Shown here in pieces: positions 7,880 to 15,983 of a stretch of 18,961 nucleotides of DNA. Position numbers and translations under genes: made by a program. A model generated the notes under the pieces. That model had not been told where the DNA came from. It searched no databases and saw nothing but the letters and a program-made list of their open reading frames with translations. Source of the DNA: Planctomycetota bacterium (lineage in GTDB: Bacteria > Planctomycetota > Phycisphaerae > UBA1845); the NCBI GenBank assembly GCA_022563615.1, contig JADFMZ010000017.1:1-18961 (forward strand). Direction: 5' to 3'. Position 1 is the first letter of the stretch; every line of letters starts with the position of its first letter.

Positions 7880-7975
7880 CTAGAGCAAGCTCTATTTTTC
7901 TGTAGCGGTCCAACGACTTTTTTTTCCGGAAGATTTCACCGAAATGGCGATACACAATAAATGAAAATGCTGTAG
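7880..7975 (-). repeat. 96-bp dispersed repeat, copy 1 (inverted)
   Basis: This segment is the reverse complement of 16009-16104, aligning without gaps over 96 bases with 13 mismatches by hand count (~86% identity). It contains the palindrome TAGAGCAAGCTCTA followed by TTTTTC, so on the plus strand it resembles a weak intrinsic terminator 58 bases after the YIP1 stop. The TGTAGCGGTCCAACGAC core, palindromic in copy 2, has lost one arm here to a T-run. Confidence 0.85.
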
Positions 7976-8101
7976 GACAGGGAGAAGAGGTGGGAGCGAC
8001 CGGCGGGTGGTTCGCTGGAGCTCTTTGGACAACGGGCGACGTCCCACGATGCGTAATGCAAATACGATTTCGACAGCAGGTAACTTAGATAGGCATTCAC
8101 T

Positions 8102-9469
8102 ATGAAAACGGCATTGGGAACAGTTCTGCTGGTCGCGGCGCTTGCCGGGCTTTACTACCTCAATGACGCCACGCGTAGCGAGGACGGCGCCGGCGTGTTA
8201 CACGTGGCTGACGAGTTGCCGATCGACGTGGAGGTCGCCGCACCCCGGCAGCGCGACATCGTTCGCGTCGTGCAGGCGCCGGGCGAGGTGGAGGCTATTT
8301 CCAAGGTCGAAATCAGCGCCGAGGTGGTAGCCAAGATCCTCGAAATGCCCGTCGAAGAGGGCGACAGGGTCAAAAAGGGGGATCTGCTTTGCCGACTGGA
8401 CGACGTGGACTTTCGCGCCCGGGTGGCGTCAGCCGAGGCCGGCGTGGCCCGGCTGAAAGCCACGATCACTCAGGCGAACGCGGACCTGGAAAAAGCCCGG
8501 CGCGACGTTCGGCGTCAGGTACGCCTTTCGGAAGTGGAGGCGACTTCGGAGCTGGAACTGGCCGACTATCACACCATCCTGGTGCGCGCTCGCGCATCCG
8601 TTGAAATCCGCCGGCAGGAGCTGATCGAATCCGAAGAACGGTTGAAGTCGGTTCGAAAGGATCTTCAAAAGACGATCATCACCTCGCCCATCGACGGGGT
8701 CGTTTCTCTGCGATTCGCCAAGGAGGGCGAAGTGGTCGTCATGGGAACGATGAACAACCCTGGCACCCGCATTATGATCATTAGTGACCTGTCCAAGATG
8801 CAGGTGCGCTGCCGCGTGGACGAATCCGATGCGTCGCTGGTAAGGCCGGGACAGGTGGCCTTGGTCTACCTTCAATCCGACACGCAAGAGAGCATCATCG
8901 GGCAAGTGCTGCGGGTCGCAACGCAGGGCACGAAGCCGCCGGGCCGCGACGTGGTGACCTTCGAGACCCTGGTGCTCGTGGATGCCGACGAACTGCGGGT
9001 TAAACCCGGCATGACCGCCAACGTCGAGATCGAAGTCGCCCGAAGCGAAAACGCACTGACGATTCCCGTTCAAGCTGTCGTGCACCGGAAACGACGCGAT
9101 CTGCCCGAGGCGCTGCTCGAACAGGCCGAAAAATTTCGGTCCAAGGATTCAACCCATCGACGGCGGGCGGCGGAGTATTTGAAAATCGTTTTTTGCATCG
9201 AGGAGGACGTGGCCAGACCCCGCTTCGTTGTGACCGGCATCAGCGACGAAATCGGAGTGGAGATTGTCAGCGGTATGACTCCGGGCCAGAAGATCGTCGT
9301 CGGCCCCTATCGCAGTCTCGATCAACTCAAGGACGGCTCCAGGATCAAGGTCGAAGAAGAGGATGACAAGAAGGAGAAGGAGGCGCAAGAGGACGGCGAC
9401 GTGCCGCAGTCCGCGAGCACATCGGAAACCCAGACGGCTTCCAACAAGAAGGTGGAGGAGCCTTCGTGA
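8102..9469 (+). CDS. MacA/HlyD-type periplasmic adaptor (membrane fusion protein)
   Basis: 455 residues. One N-terminal membrane anchor (~4-20) is followed by the classic adaptor order. First is a half biotinyl-lipoyl motif (~50-100, with ISAEVVAKILEMPVEEGDRVKKGDLLCRLD in sense). A long coiled-coil hairpin follows (~103-190, Glu/Arg/Ala-rich), then the second lipoyl half (TSPIDGVVSLRFAKEGEVV). A beta-barrel domain comes next, with VKPGMTANVEIEV, and a membrane-proximal domain ends in GMTPGQKIVVGPY. It should bridge the inner-membrane MacB-type permease to an outer-membrane channel, but no TolC-type gene is present in the window. A very acidic/Lys tail (~418-455) and an insertion near 325-350 (LPEALLEQAEKFRSKD) make it longer than E. 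coli MacA. It overlaps the ATPase gene by 4 bases. No clear ribosome site precedes ATG 8102. Confidence 0.9.
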   Translation: MKTALGTVLLVAALAGLYYLNDATRSEDGAGVLHVADELPIDVEVAAPRQRDIVRVVQAPGEVEAISKVEISAEVVAKILEMPVEEGDRVKKGDLLCRLDDVDFRARVASAEAGVARLKATITQANADLEKARRDVRRQVRLSEVEATSELELADYHTILVRARASVEIRRQELIESEERLKSVRKDLQKTIITSPIDGVVSLRFAKEGEVVVMGTMNNPGTRIMIISDLSKMQVRCRVDESDASLVRPGQVALVYLQSDTQESIIGQVLRVATQGTKPPGRDVVTFETLVLVDADELRVKPGMTANVEIEVARSENALTIPVQAVVHRKRRDLPEALLEQAEKFRSKDSTHRRRAAEYLKIVFCIEEDVARPRFVVTGISDEIGVEIVSGMTPGQKIVVGPYRSLDQLKDGSRIKVEEEDDKKEKEAQEDGDVPQSASTSETQTASNKKVEEPS

Positions 9470-10227
9470 TCGCTCCAAACAAGCCAGCCGTGATCGAGTT
9501 GATCGACGTGCGCAAGATTTATCGCGTGGGTACGGAGTTAGTCTATGCGCTGCGCGGCATCACGCTAAAGATCCAAGAGAACGAATATGTAGCCATCATG
9601 GGCGCCTCCGGTTCGGGGAAGAGTACGCTGCTCAATATTCTGGGCTGTCTGGATATCACCACAAGCGGCCAATATATCTTGGGCGGCCAGGACGTTTCCA
9701 AGCTGTCGCAGTCGAAGTTGGCGCGAATTCGCGGTGAGCGGATCGGCTTCGTATTCCAATCCTTTGAGCTGCTGCCGCGCACGACGGCGCTGAAGAACGT
9801 GGAATTGCCGCTCACCTACACGCGCACGCGCAATCGCCGTCAGCGGGCGGTGGAAGCCCTGGGGCGGGTCAACCTGTTGGATCGGGCCCATCACCGGCCC
9901 AACCAGCTTTCCGGTGGGCAAAAGCAGCGCGTCGCCATCGCCCGCGCGCTTGCCCAAAAGCCCGCCATCATTCTGGCGGACGAACCCACCGGCAACCTCG
10001 ACAGCGCCACCGGTGAAGAAATCATGGCCGTGTTTGACAGTCTCCACGAGGAAGGGCAGACCCTCATCGTGGTGACTCATGAAGATCACATCGCCCGCCA
10101 CTGCAAACGGGTGATCCGGTTGTCGGACGGCCTGGTGGTTCAGGACATTCAAACCCAGGTGGACGCCCCGGTCGGTTCGGCGGTCCCACCGGTGCACGCC
10201 TCTCGCCGGGAAGTTATGCCCTCATGA
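9466..10227 (+). CDS. MacB/LolD-type ABC transporter ATP-binding protein
   Basis: A 253-residue cytoplasmic nucleotide-binding subunit with every key motif intact: Walker A GASGSGKS (46-53), signature LSGGQ (148-152), Walker B ILADEP with Asp172 and Glu173, the D-loop NLDS, and switch His205. The sequence belongs to the MacB/LolD/FtsE-like class that powers mechanotransmission ABC systems. It starts with GTG inside the adaptor stop (shared GTGA), with GGAGGAG just upstream, and its own stop overlaps the permease start (ATGA). Translation of the three genes is therefore coupled. Here ATPase and permease are separate proteins, unlike fused E. coli MacB. About 25 extra residues at the C-terminus are unremarkable. 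Confidence 0.95.
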   Translation: MIAPNKPAVIELIDVRKIYRVGTELVYALRGITLKIQENEYVAIMGASGSGKSTLLNILGCLDITTSGQYILGGQDVSKLSQSKLARIRGERIGFVFQSFELLPRTTALKNVELPLTYTRTRNRRQRAVEALGRVNLLDRAHHRPNQLSGGQKQRVAIARALAQKPAIILADEPTGNLDSATGEEIMAVFDSLHEEGQTLIVVTHEDHIARHCKRVIRLSDGLVVQDIQTQVDAPVGSAVPPVHASRREVMPS

Positions 10228-11492
10228 AAGCCCTGCGCATGGCCGCCCGCGTCTTGTTCTTCCTGCCTAACCAGGCGGCGGCGATGGCATCCAACGTTCT
10301 GACCGCCTTGGTGCAAATCTGGGCGAACAAGGTTCGTTCGCTGCTGACGGTCTTGGGCATCATCATCGCCGTTACCTCTATCATCACCGTGATTTCGTTC
10401 GTGCAGGGGTTCGGCAATTACGTCACCAGCTTTCTTCGGGGGCTGGGGACGAATCTAATCGTCGTATACCCGGAATGGATTCGTGGGCCGCGCGGCGAGT
10501 ACCTCAGACCCGCCGAAATGGACATCAACGACATTCGCGCGATCGATGCCCAGGCCACCGCCATCCGCCGGACCGCGCCGCGCATCGTCACCCGTGCGGT
10601 CATCGAGTACGGGCGGCAGCAAATCAACGGCGTGACCCTAGTCTGTACGAACGAACAATACCAGCCGATTCGTAATGTCTACGTGGACCTCGGGCGGTTC
10701 TTCAGCGCCGTGGACGTTGAGAACGGCGCGCAGGTGTGTGTCCTTGGGCGGGATGTTCTGCGTCAATTGGAATGTGACGAATCCGTCGTGGGAGATTTCG
10801 TGCACATCGACGGGCAGCGTTTCCAAGTCGTAGGTCTGCTGGAGGCCAGGGGGAGCTTCATGGGTGAAAACCAGGATGACGTCGCCCTCATTCCCTGGAC
10901 GACCGGACTCAAGATGTACCCCGAAAGGCGCAACTATCTGGCCTTTTACGTCGAGGCGGAAAGTGAAGACCTGGTCCCGGAGGCGGAGGTGCAGCTCGTT
11001 CGCATCCTGCGGCAACGCCACGCACTCAAGCCGGGCGAGCGGCCCGACTTCGGCATATTCAAGCAGGACCAGGTATTGAAGCAGTTCCACCAGATGCGCC
11101 TGGTTGCCACGACCGTGCTGGCCGGCATTGTCAGCATATCGCTGCTGGTGGGTGGAATCGGCATTATGAACGTCATGTTGGTTTCGGTCACGGAACGGAC
11201 GCGCGAAATCGGATTGCGCAAGAGCGTCGGAGCCCGCCGGCGAGATATCCTCCTGCAATTCCTGACCGAGGCGGTCGTTTTGAGCACGGTGGGGGGCGCC
11301 GTCGGCATCGCGCTGGGATACGCCATCGGGTACGTAGCCACCCTACATCCCAAGATGGTCGAAGTTGAGGTGCCGCTCTGGTCCGTCATGCTGGCACTGG
11401 GCTTTAGCGCGGGAGTGGGAATCTTCTTCGGCATCGTACCGGCGTTCAAAGCGGCCATCGTCCACCCCATCGACGCATTGCGGCACGAGTGA
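10224..11492 (+). CDS. MacB-type ABC permease (FtsX domain)
   Basis: A 422-residue membrane subunit. The first membrane helix is at ~40-62. A large periplasmic MacB-PCD domain (~65-285) follows, and three C-terminal helices lie at ~295-320, 349-373 and 385-407. The coupling region GGIGIMNVMLVSVTERTREIGLRKSVGA is the hallmark of MacB-type permeases, and the end PAFKAAIVHPIDALRHE is also typical. With the adaptor and ATPase it would make a tripartite exporter for a macrolide-like compound, peptide, lipid or lipoprotein; the substrate cannot be inferred. A ~40-residue amphipathic N-terminal extension precedes the first helix. ATG overlaps the ATPase stop by 4 bases. No terminator directly follows; the nested inverted repeat 140 bases on may block transcription. 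Confidence 0.93.
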   Translation: MKALRMAARVLFFLPNQAAAMASNVLTALVQIWANKVRSLLTVLGIIIAVTSIITVISFVQGFGNYVTSFLRGLGTNLIVVYPEWIRGPRGEYLRPAEMDINDIRAIDAQATAIRRTAPRIVTRAVIEYGRQQINGVTLVCTNEQYQPIRNVYVDLGRFFSAVDVENGAQVCVLGRDVLRQLECDESVVGDFVHIDGQRFQVVGLLEARGSFMGENQDDVALIPWTTGLKMYPERRNYLAFYVEAESEDLVPEAEVQLVRILRQRHALKPGERPDFGIFKQDQVLKQFHQMRLVATTVLAGIVSISLLVGGIGIMNVMLVSVTERTREIGLRKSVGARRRDILLQFLTEAVVLSTVGGAVGIALGYAIGYVATLHPKMVEVEVPLWSVMLALGFSAGVGIFFGIVPAFKAAIVHPIDALRHE

Positions 11493-11633
11493 CCCTGCTT
11501 TCCATCCATCCAAGACGGCAAGAGTCGAGCTTGAGCGGGTGCGTGACAGAATCGGCGGGCAAGTGTTATCCGTCGCATGTCTGAACCGCGGGAGCATGGA
11601 ACAGCCCCCAGCCCCAAAGGGGCGTTTTAGACC

Positions 11634-11766
11634 AGCCCAGGGCAACGCCCTGGGACTGATTCAGTGCGGGACACTGCGAGCCCTGAAAGGGCGGAATACG
11701 CCTATGCCGCCCTTTCAGGGCTTGCCTTCGCCTCGCCCACCAAACCCCAGGGCGTTGCCCTGGGCT
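11634..11766. repeat. Nested perfect inverted repeat (dispersed-type element)
   Basis: The outer arms, 11634-11654 and 11746-11766, are perfect 21-base reverse complements built on CCCAGGGCAACGCCCTGGG, which is itself palindromic. The inner arms, 11679-11694 (AGCCCTGAAAGGGCGG) and 11707-11722, are perfect 16-base reverse complements. A GCCCCAAAGGGGC palindrome lies just before (11611-11623). I recall similar 'CCCTGAAAGGGC' and 'CAGGGCAACGCCCTG' blocks recurring in many genomes, planctomycetes included. The rest of 11493-11899 holds no gene. Confidence 0.8.
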
Positions 11767-11899
11767 GTCCTATTGTGCCCTTTCAGGAGAAGGAGAACCC
11801 GCACGCGGAAGATGTCGCCCGTCTACGCACCGTCGATCTTCCCCGCCAAAAGTGCCATGCACCCGCTTGAGCGAGCTTGAGCCGATGTACGCCCTGGAT

Positions 11900-11928
11900 T
11901 TGACTGAGAAACCGGTCGATGTTAAGAT
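11900..11928 (+). promoter_or_regulatory. Sigma-70-type promoter candidate for rnc
   Basis: TTGACT (11900-11905), a 17-base spacer and TAAGAT (11923-11928). The -35 box matches 5 of 6 consensus bases and the -10 box 4 of 6, with ideal spacing. Transcription would start near 11935, giving a leader of ~140 bases to the GTG at 12077. Confidence 0.5.
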
Positions 11929-12076
11929 CGGTAGGAAAGCTTAGGGACAGTGTTACAACCCCCTGTTCCACATTGCTTGGGTGGCTATTGGGGTTGTGGG
12001 ACCTGTGGCGAAGGGCACGCGCTGGAAGAAGTCCGGCGCTTGTGCGTTCCGCCGTCGGCCCGTGCAGGATGAGCCG

Positions 12077-12793
12077 GTGAGCGAAGCCGACACGGTGAAG
12101 CGTGCGCATGAGGTTTTGGGCTACCAATTCCAAAACCTTGCGACGGTAACCCTTTCACTTACACATTCGTCGATTGCCCAAACCCGCCTTGAAAGCAACG
12201 AACGTCTGGAACTCCTCGGCGACGCCGTGCTCGGGATGGTCGTTTGCGAAGAACTCTACCGACGGTATCCGGATTGGCTGGAAGGCGACCTGACGCGCGT
12301 AAAGTCAACTCTGGTCTCGCGTCGGGTTTGCGCCGAGGTGGCCGATGATATCGGACTGCCCGAGTTGCTGATCGTCGGCAATGGGATCGGCGCCCGGGAC
12401 GGGCTGCCCATGTCGGTTCGAGCAGCCGTCTATGAGGCGGTGATCGGCGCCGTCTTCGTGGACGGCGGATTGGATCCAGCCAGGCGGTTCATTCTTTCCA
12501 GCATGGAGCGGGCTTTTGAGCAATGCGCCGCCGGTATCGGTCACGACAACCACAAATCCGATTTGCAGCAATATGCCCAGCGCCGTTTGTCAGCCACTCC
12601 TCATTACGTCACCCTGGACGAGCAGGGCCCCGACCACAGCAAATGTTTCGAGGTATGCGTGGTCATCGACGGAACCCGCTTCCCCAGCGCCTGGGGTCCG
12701 AACAAGAAACAGGCGGAGCAGGAGGCGGCCCGAAAAGCGATCGAGAGCATCCACGCCGATCGTGACCGCGCATCCGACACGCCGCAGGGGTAA
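12077..12793 (+). CDS. rnc: Ribonuclease III
   Basis: A 238-residue double-stranded RNA endonuclease for rRNA and mRNA processing. The catalytic domain has the signature NERLELLGDAVL (N41-L52), with Glu42, Glu45 and Asp49, and EGDLTRVKSTLVS. Glu120 in YEAVIGAVFVDGG is the essential acid. The residue three before it, Asp in most family members (D114 in E. coli), is Ala117 here (RAAVYEA). The C-terminal dsRNA-binding domain (~160-230) has the standard SDLQQYAQRR start and a KKQAEQEAARKAIE helix. I chose GTG 12077 because AGGA lies 7 bases upstream and the length then fits the family. An in-frame GTG at 11981 would add 32 residues without homology. The cyclase gene starts 32 bases after the stop. 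Confidence 0.92.
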   Translation: MSEADTVKRAHEVLGYQFQNLATVTLSLTHSSIAQTRLESNERLELLGDAVLGMVVCEELYRRYPDWLEGDLTRVKSTLVSRRVCAEVADDIGLPELLIVGNGIGARDGLPMSVRAAVYEAVIGAVFVDGGLDPARRFILSSMERAFEQCAAGIGHDNHKSDLQQYAQRRLSATPHYVTLDEQGPDHSKCFEVCVVIDGTRFPSAWGPNKKQAEQEAARKAIESIHADRDRASDTPQG

Positions 12794-12796
12794 ACT

Positions 12797-12819
12797 CTTC
12801 CCGGCATGAACTCGGGAAG
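12797..12819 (+). promoter_or_regulatory. Hairpin covering the cyclase ribosome-binding site
   Basis: CTTCCCG (12797-12803) pairs perfectly with CGGGAAG (12813-12819) across a 9-base loop. The right arm contains GGGAAG, the only Shine-Dalgarno-like sequence before ATG 12826 (6-base spacing). The left arm starts 3 bases after the rnc stop. Ribosomes finishing rnc would disrupt it, which would couple cyclase translation to rnc. Confidence 0.5.
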
Positions 12820-12825
12820 TCAACA

Positions 12826-15800
12826 ATGATCCTGGCGCGGCGACAGCGGCCGTTCAAGCGCCGGTGGGGAGTGGTCCTCGGCGGCGCCGTGGCCGGTCTG
12901 GGCTGCGTCGCTTTTTCGGCAGGCCTGCTGGATCGTCTGGACCACTTCGGACTCGACTTGCACTTCCGGCATTGCAGCGTCATTGCCCCCGACCCGAGGA
13001 TCGTCCTGATCGACATTGACGATCGCTCGCTCCGCGCGGGCGGGGATTGGCCTTGGCACCGCCGCGAATATGCACGTCTCGTCGATACGCTTGATGAACT
13101 CGGCGCTGCCGCGATCGTGCTCGATCTTGTGTTGGCTGATCCTTCGCCCCCCAGGATCAAGTCAGCCCGCCTGAGTCGCCACTACGACATCGATTCGGAA
13201 GTCACCCTGAGCGGCGATCCAGCCACCGACCCGATCGTCTACGATGACGACGAGCTGCGCGACGCGATGGCCCGGGCGGGAAACGTCTATCTGGCCATGT
13301 TCGGCCCGGTGGCTTCCGCCGGCCGAGAGGTTCCAGACTTTGGGGAGCGAGCGCTGAAGATCGTTCGCGACGATCCGACGGCCACCCTTGAGCGATTTCG
13401 TGCACGATTCGAGTCGGGTGACCCATCGCCGGGTGAAGCCGATTTTCATCGGGCGCACGTGATGCGTCTGCTGGAGGAAGACTTCGGGCTCGAGGAGCAC
13501 GAAGTCGTCGAGCGTTTGCGATCGATCCCGGACGTCGATCCGGATCGGATTCAAGCGGGGTTCGTGCAGGCCAAGCGCCGGGTCGCCCGACGGGCCGCCC
13601 ACCACTTCTTTGAACAACAGCCGCACGGTCGATGGCGCGATTTCTTCGAGCAACGGTTGTCCGATCAGCCCTTTGACGCCATGACGCCGGATCGAGAAGA
13701 ACTGTTGACGGCCTTTCGTGCCGAAGACGCGCGTCGCACCGTCCTCGACGCCTGCCCTAAAGCGAGTCCTACGTTGAGTGGAAGGTTGGCGCATGCGTTC
13801 GACCTGACCGCGCCGCTGGCCAAGCTGGCACGTGTCGCCAGGGGGGTCGGCATCGTTTCCTACGATCGGGATCAGGGCGGCGGCGTACTGCGTTCCCTGC
13901 CGATGGTCGTGGAGTCGGACGGGGCGGTCGTTTCGCAACTGGGGTTCCTGGTCGCCTGCCATGTGCTCGGGTTCGACTTGGCCTCGATCCGCATCGAGAG
14001 TGATAGGTTGACGGTCGGCCAGGGGACGAAAGCGCGCCAATGGCCTGTGGACAATTCCGGAGCGACGCTCCTGAACTGGCACCTTCCTTCAACCCGGACA
14101 AACTGGCGCGACAGCTTCGAGCACATTCCGGCGGCCAGGCCGTTGGAGATTGCCGCAAACCGGGAAGCCGTCGAAGACAACGCCCGACGCCTCGGCATCG
14201 CCATGGCTGAGTTGGTCGAGCAAAGACATGCCCAATCGCCGGCGGAGTATGCTCGCTATGCTACCCTGGTCAACCGTCGCCTGGCGCTACGCGGCGCGCC
14301 CGATAAGGGGCCGACACACGGCCAACAGGCTGAAACAGAGAAAGAGCTTGCCTCGCTGGACCAGGCCATCTCGCGTTTGGAGGAGGACGCAATCGTCTGG
14401 CTGAAACGCGCGTGGCAGCTATGGAAATCGGAAGAGCCTCGTGATGACGCGGAACGACAAGAGCGGCAGCGCATTCACCGGCTGCACAAAGCGCTCGCCG
14501 AAGGTCGCATGGCCGCTCGGCTGGATGTCGTCAACGCCGAACTCGAAGGACGCACGCAAGACCTGCTGAGGGAACTTCGCCCGAAGATTGCGAACCGCAT
14601 CTGCCTGGTCGGCTACACCGCTTCGGGTGCGGCCGATCTCGTGGCGACTCCGATTCATAGCGCCATGCCCGGCGTCATGGTCCACGCCAACGTGATCAAC
14701 ATGTTGCTTCAGGATCGACCGGCGTTCCCAGCCCCTTTCGGCATCAACCTGGCGCTGATGCTCATGGCAGGTCTGGTCGTTGCGGTCATCACCGCGACGC
14801 GTGGGCCGTTGGTGAGCCTGTGCGCTTTGGGGACTGTAGCCAGCCTGCTCATCCTGATCGGCGTCGTTGTGTTCCGGGCAAACACGATTCACTTGTCTTC
14901 ACTGGTTGCCATCGTGGTGACGGCTGTCGTTTGGGCGTCGGTCACCGTTCATAGGCAATTAACCGTGGACCGGACACGGCGCCAGCTTCAACTAGCCCTG
15001 GGGCAATACACGTCACCCGCCGTGGCCGCCAGGATTGCGAAGTCGGTGGAGGCTGCCCAACTGGGGCCTGAGCCCGCGCGGGTCACCTGTTTTTTCAGCG
15101 ATCTGCAAGGGTTCACTCGACTCAGCGAACGCCTCGGGCCGGAGCGCACCCGGCTCGTCCTGAATCCCTACTTGGGCGTCGTCAGCCGGGCGTTGGTCTC
15201 GCACGGGGCCATGGTCAACAAGTTCCTGGGGGATGGCGTCTTTGCCTTTTTCAACGCGCCAATCCGGCCTTGCCGAGATCATGCCCGCGCCGGCTGTGCC
15301 GCCGCGCTGGAAGCCGTCGAAGCGTTGCACAAACTCAACCCGAAGATTACTGGCGACGCAGCCGGGGAACCTCTGGTTATGCGAATCGGGATTTCCACCG
15401 GCAACGTCTTTGTCGGAGACTACGGCAGCGACGCCAAGCTCGACTACACCTGCATCGGCGACACGGTGAACGTAGCCTCGCGTTTGCAGACCGCCAACAA
15501 GGTGTTGGGCACGACGATTCTGGTCGATGAAGCCACGCATCGGAAAGCGGACGATCGGTTCGCCTTTCGCGCGCTTGGACTGCTGGGCGTACAGGGCAGA
15601 ATCGAACCGGTCGCGACATACGAACTGGTGGCTGGTCTGGATCATCTGGATGGGTCACAGCGCGACTACATCGCGTTGTTCGAGCAGGTCGTCCGTCACT
15701 TTCAGGCCGGCGAGTGGGAGTCCTGCCTGATCGCGCTGACCCGGTGCCGGGATTGCCGGCCCGGGGACCGTGCGGTGGATCGATACGAGCAGGAAGTCGC

Positions 15801-15855
15801 GCGCCACCGAGAAGCACCGCCCGCGTCTAATTGGAATAGGGCTCTTGCCTTATAG
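12826..15855 (+). CDS. CHASE2-domain adenylate cyclase (class III)
   Basis: A 1009-residue membrane receptor-cyclase. One N-terminal helix (~14-35), then an extracytoplasmic CHASE2 sensor (starting PDPRIVLIDIDDRSL, ending MPGVMVHANVINMLL), three membrane helices (~640-712), and a cytoplasmic class III cyclase domain (~752-930). Metal-binding Asp759 (FSDLQGFT) and Asp803 (FLGDG), adenine-selecting Lys799 and Thr875 (YTCIGD), and transition-state Asn882 and Arg886 are all present, so it should make cAMP from ATP. The sensor carries two long insertions (~165-323 and ~438-585), rich in charged helices. The last ~80 residues are helical and may be TPR-like. The start is ATG with an occludable ribosome site. 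The stop lies inside a dispersed repeat. The ligand is unknown. Confidence 0.93.
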   Translation: MILARRQRPFKRRWGVVLGGAVAGLGCVAFSAGLLDRLDHFGLDLHFRHCSVIAPDPRIVLIDIDDRSLRAGGDWPWHRREYARLVDTLDELGAAAIVLDLVLADPSPPRIKSARLSRHYDIDSEVTLSGDPATDPIVYDDDELRDAMARAGNVYLAMFGPVASAGREVPDFGERALKIVRDDPTATLERFRARFESGDPSPGEADFHRAHVMRLLEEDFGLEEHEVVERLRSIPDVDPDRIQAGFVQAKRRVARRAAHHFFEQQPHGRWRDFFEQRLSDQPFDAMTPDREELLTAFRAEDARRTVLDACPKASPTLSGRLAHAFDLTAPLAKLARVARGVGIVSYDRDQGGGVLRSLPMVVESDGAVVSQLGFLVACHVLGFDLASIRIESDRLTVGQGTKARQWPVDNSGATLLNWHLPSTRTNWRDSFEHIPAARPLEIAANREAVEDNARRLGIAMAELVEQRHAQSPAEYARYATLVNRRLALRGAPDKGPTHGQQAETEKELASLDQAISRLEEDAIVWLKRAWQLWKSEEPRDDAERQERQRIHRLHKALAEGRMAARLDVVNAELEGRTQDLLRELRPKIANRICLVGYTASGAADLVATPIHSAMPGVMVHANVINMLLQDRPAFPAPFGINLALMLMAGLVVAVITATRGPLVSLCALGTVASLLILIGVVVFRANTIHLSSLVAIVVTAVVWASVTVHRQLTVDRTRRQLQLALGQYTSPAVAARIAKSVEAAQLGPEPARVTCFFSDLQGFTRLSERLGPERTRLVLNPYLGVVSRALVSHGAMVNKFLGDGVFAFFNAPIRPCRDHARAGCAAALEAVEALHKLNPKITGDAAGEPLVMRIGISTGNVFVGDYGSDAKLDYTCIGDTVNVASRLQTANKVLGTTILVDEATHRKADDRFAFRALGLLGVQGRIEPVATYELVAGLDHLDGSQRDYIALFEQVVRHFQAGEWESCLIALTRCRDCRPGDRAVDRYEQEVARHREAPPASNWNRALAL

Positions 15856-15924
15856 TGTTCTCATTCATTGTGGTTGGCCATTCCGGGCGAATCTCTCAGG
15901 AAAAACGGTCGTTTGACCGCTACA
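15850..15924 (+). repeat. Dispersed repeat, copy 3 (partial)
   Basis: 75 bases align without gaps to 16009-16083, with 19 mismatches by hand count (~75% identity). It shares GTTCTCA, ATTGTG and the ACGGTCGTTTGACCGC hairpin. It lacks the TAGAGCTTGCTCTA end. The cyclase stop codon (15853-15855) falls inside it. Confidence 0.75.
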
Positions 15925-15983
15925 TCACGCTTGGAGCGTTTGACCAAACGTAATCCGATGCGCCCACGACACTCCGATGTTCG

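Noticed and set aside
11365..11880. 171-residue open frame through the nested inverted repeat
   Set aside because: It overlaps the permease gene end and translates palindromic repeat DNA.
13162..14082. 306-residue minus-strand open frame
   Set aside because: Antisense shadow of the cyclase; long antisense frames are expected in GC-rich coding DNA.
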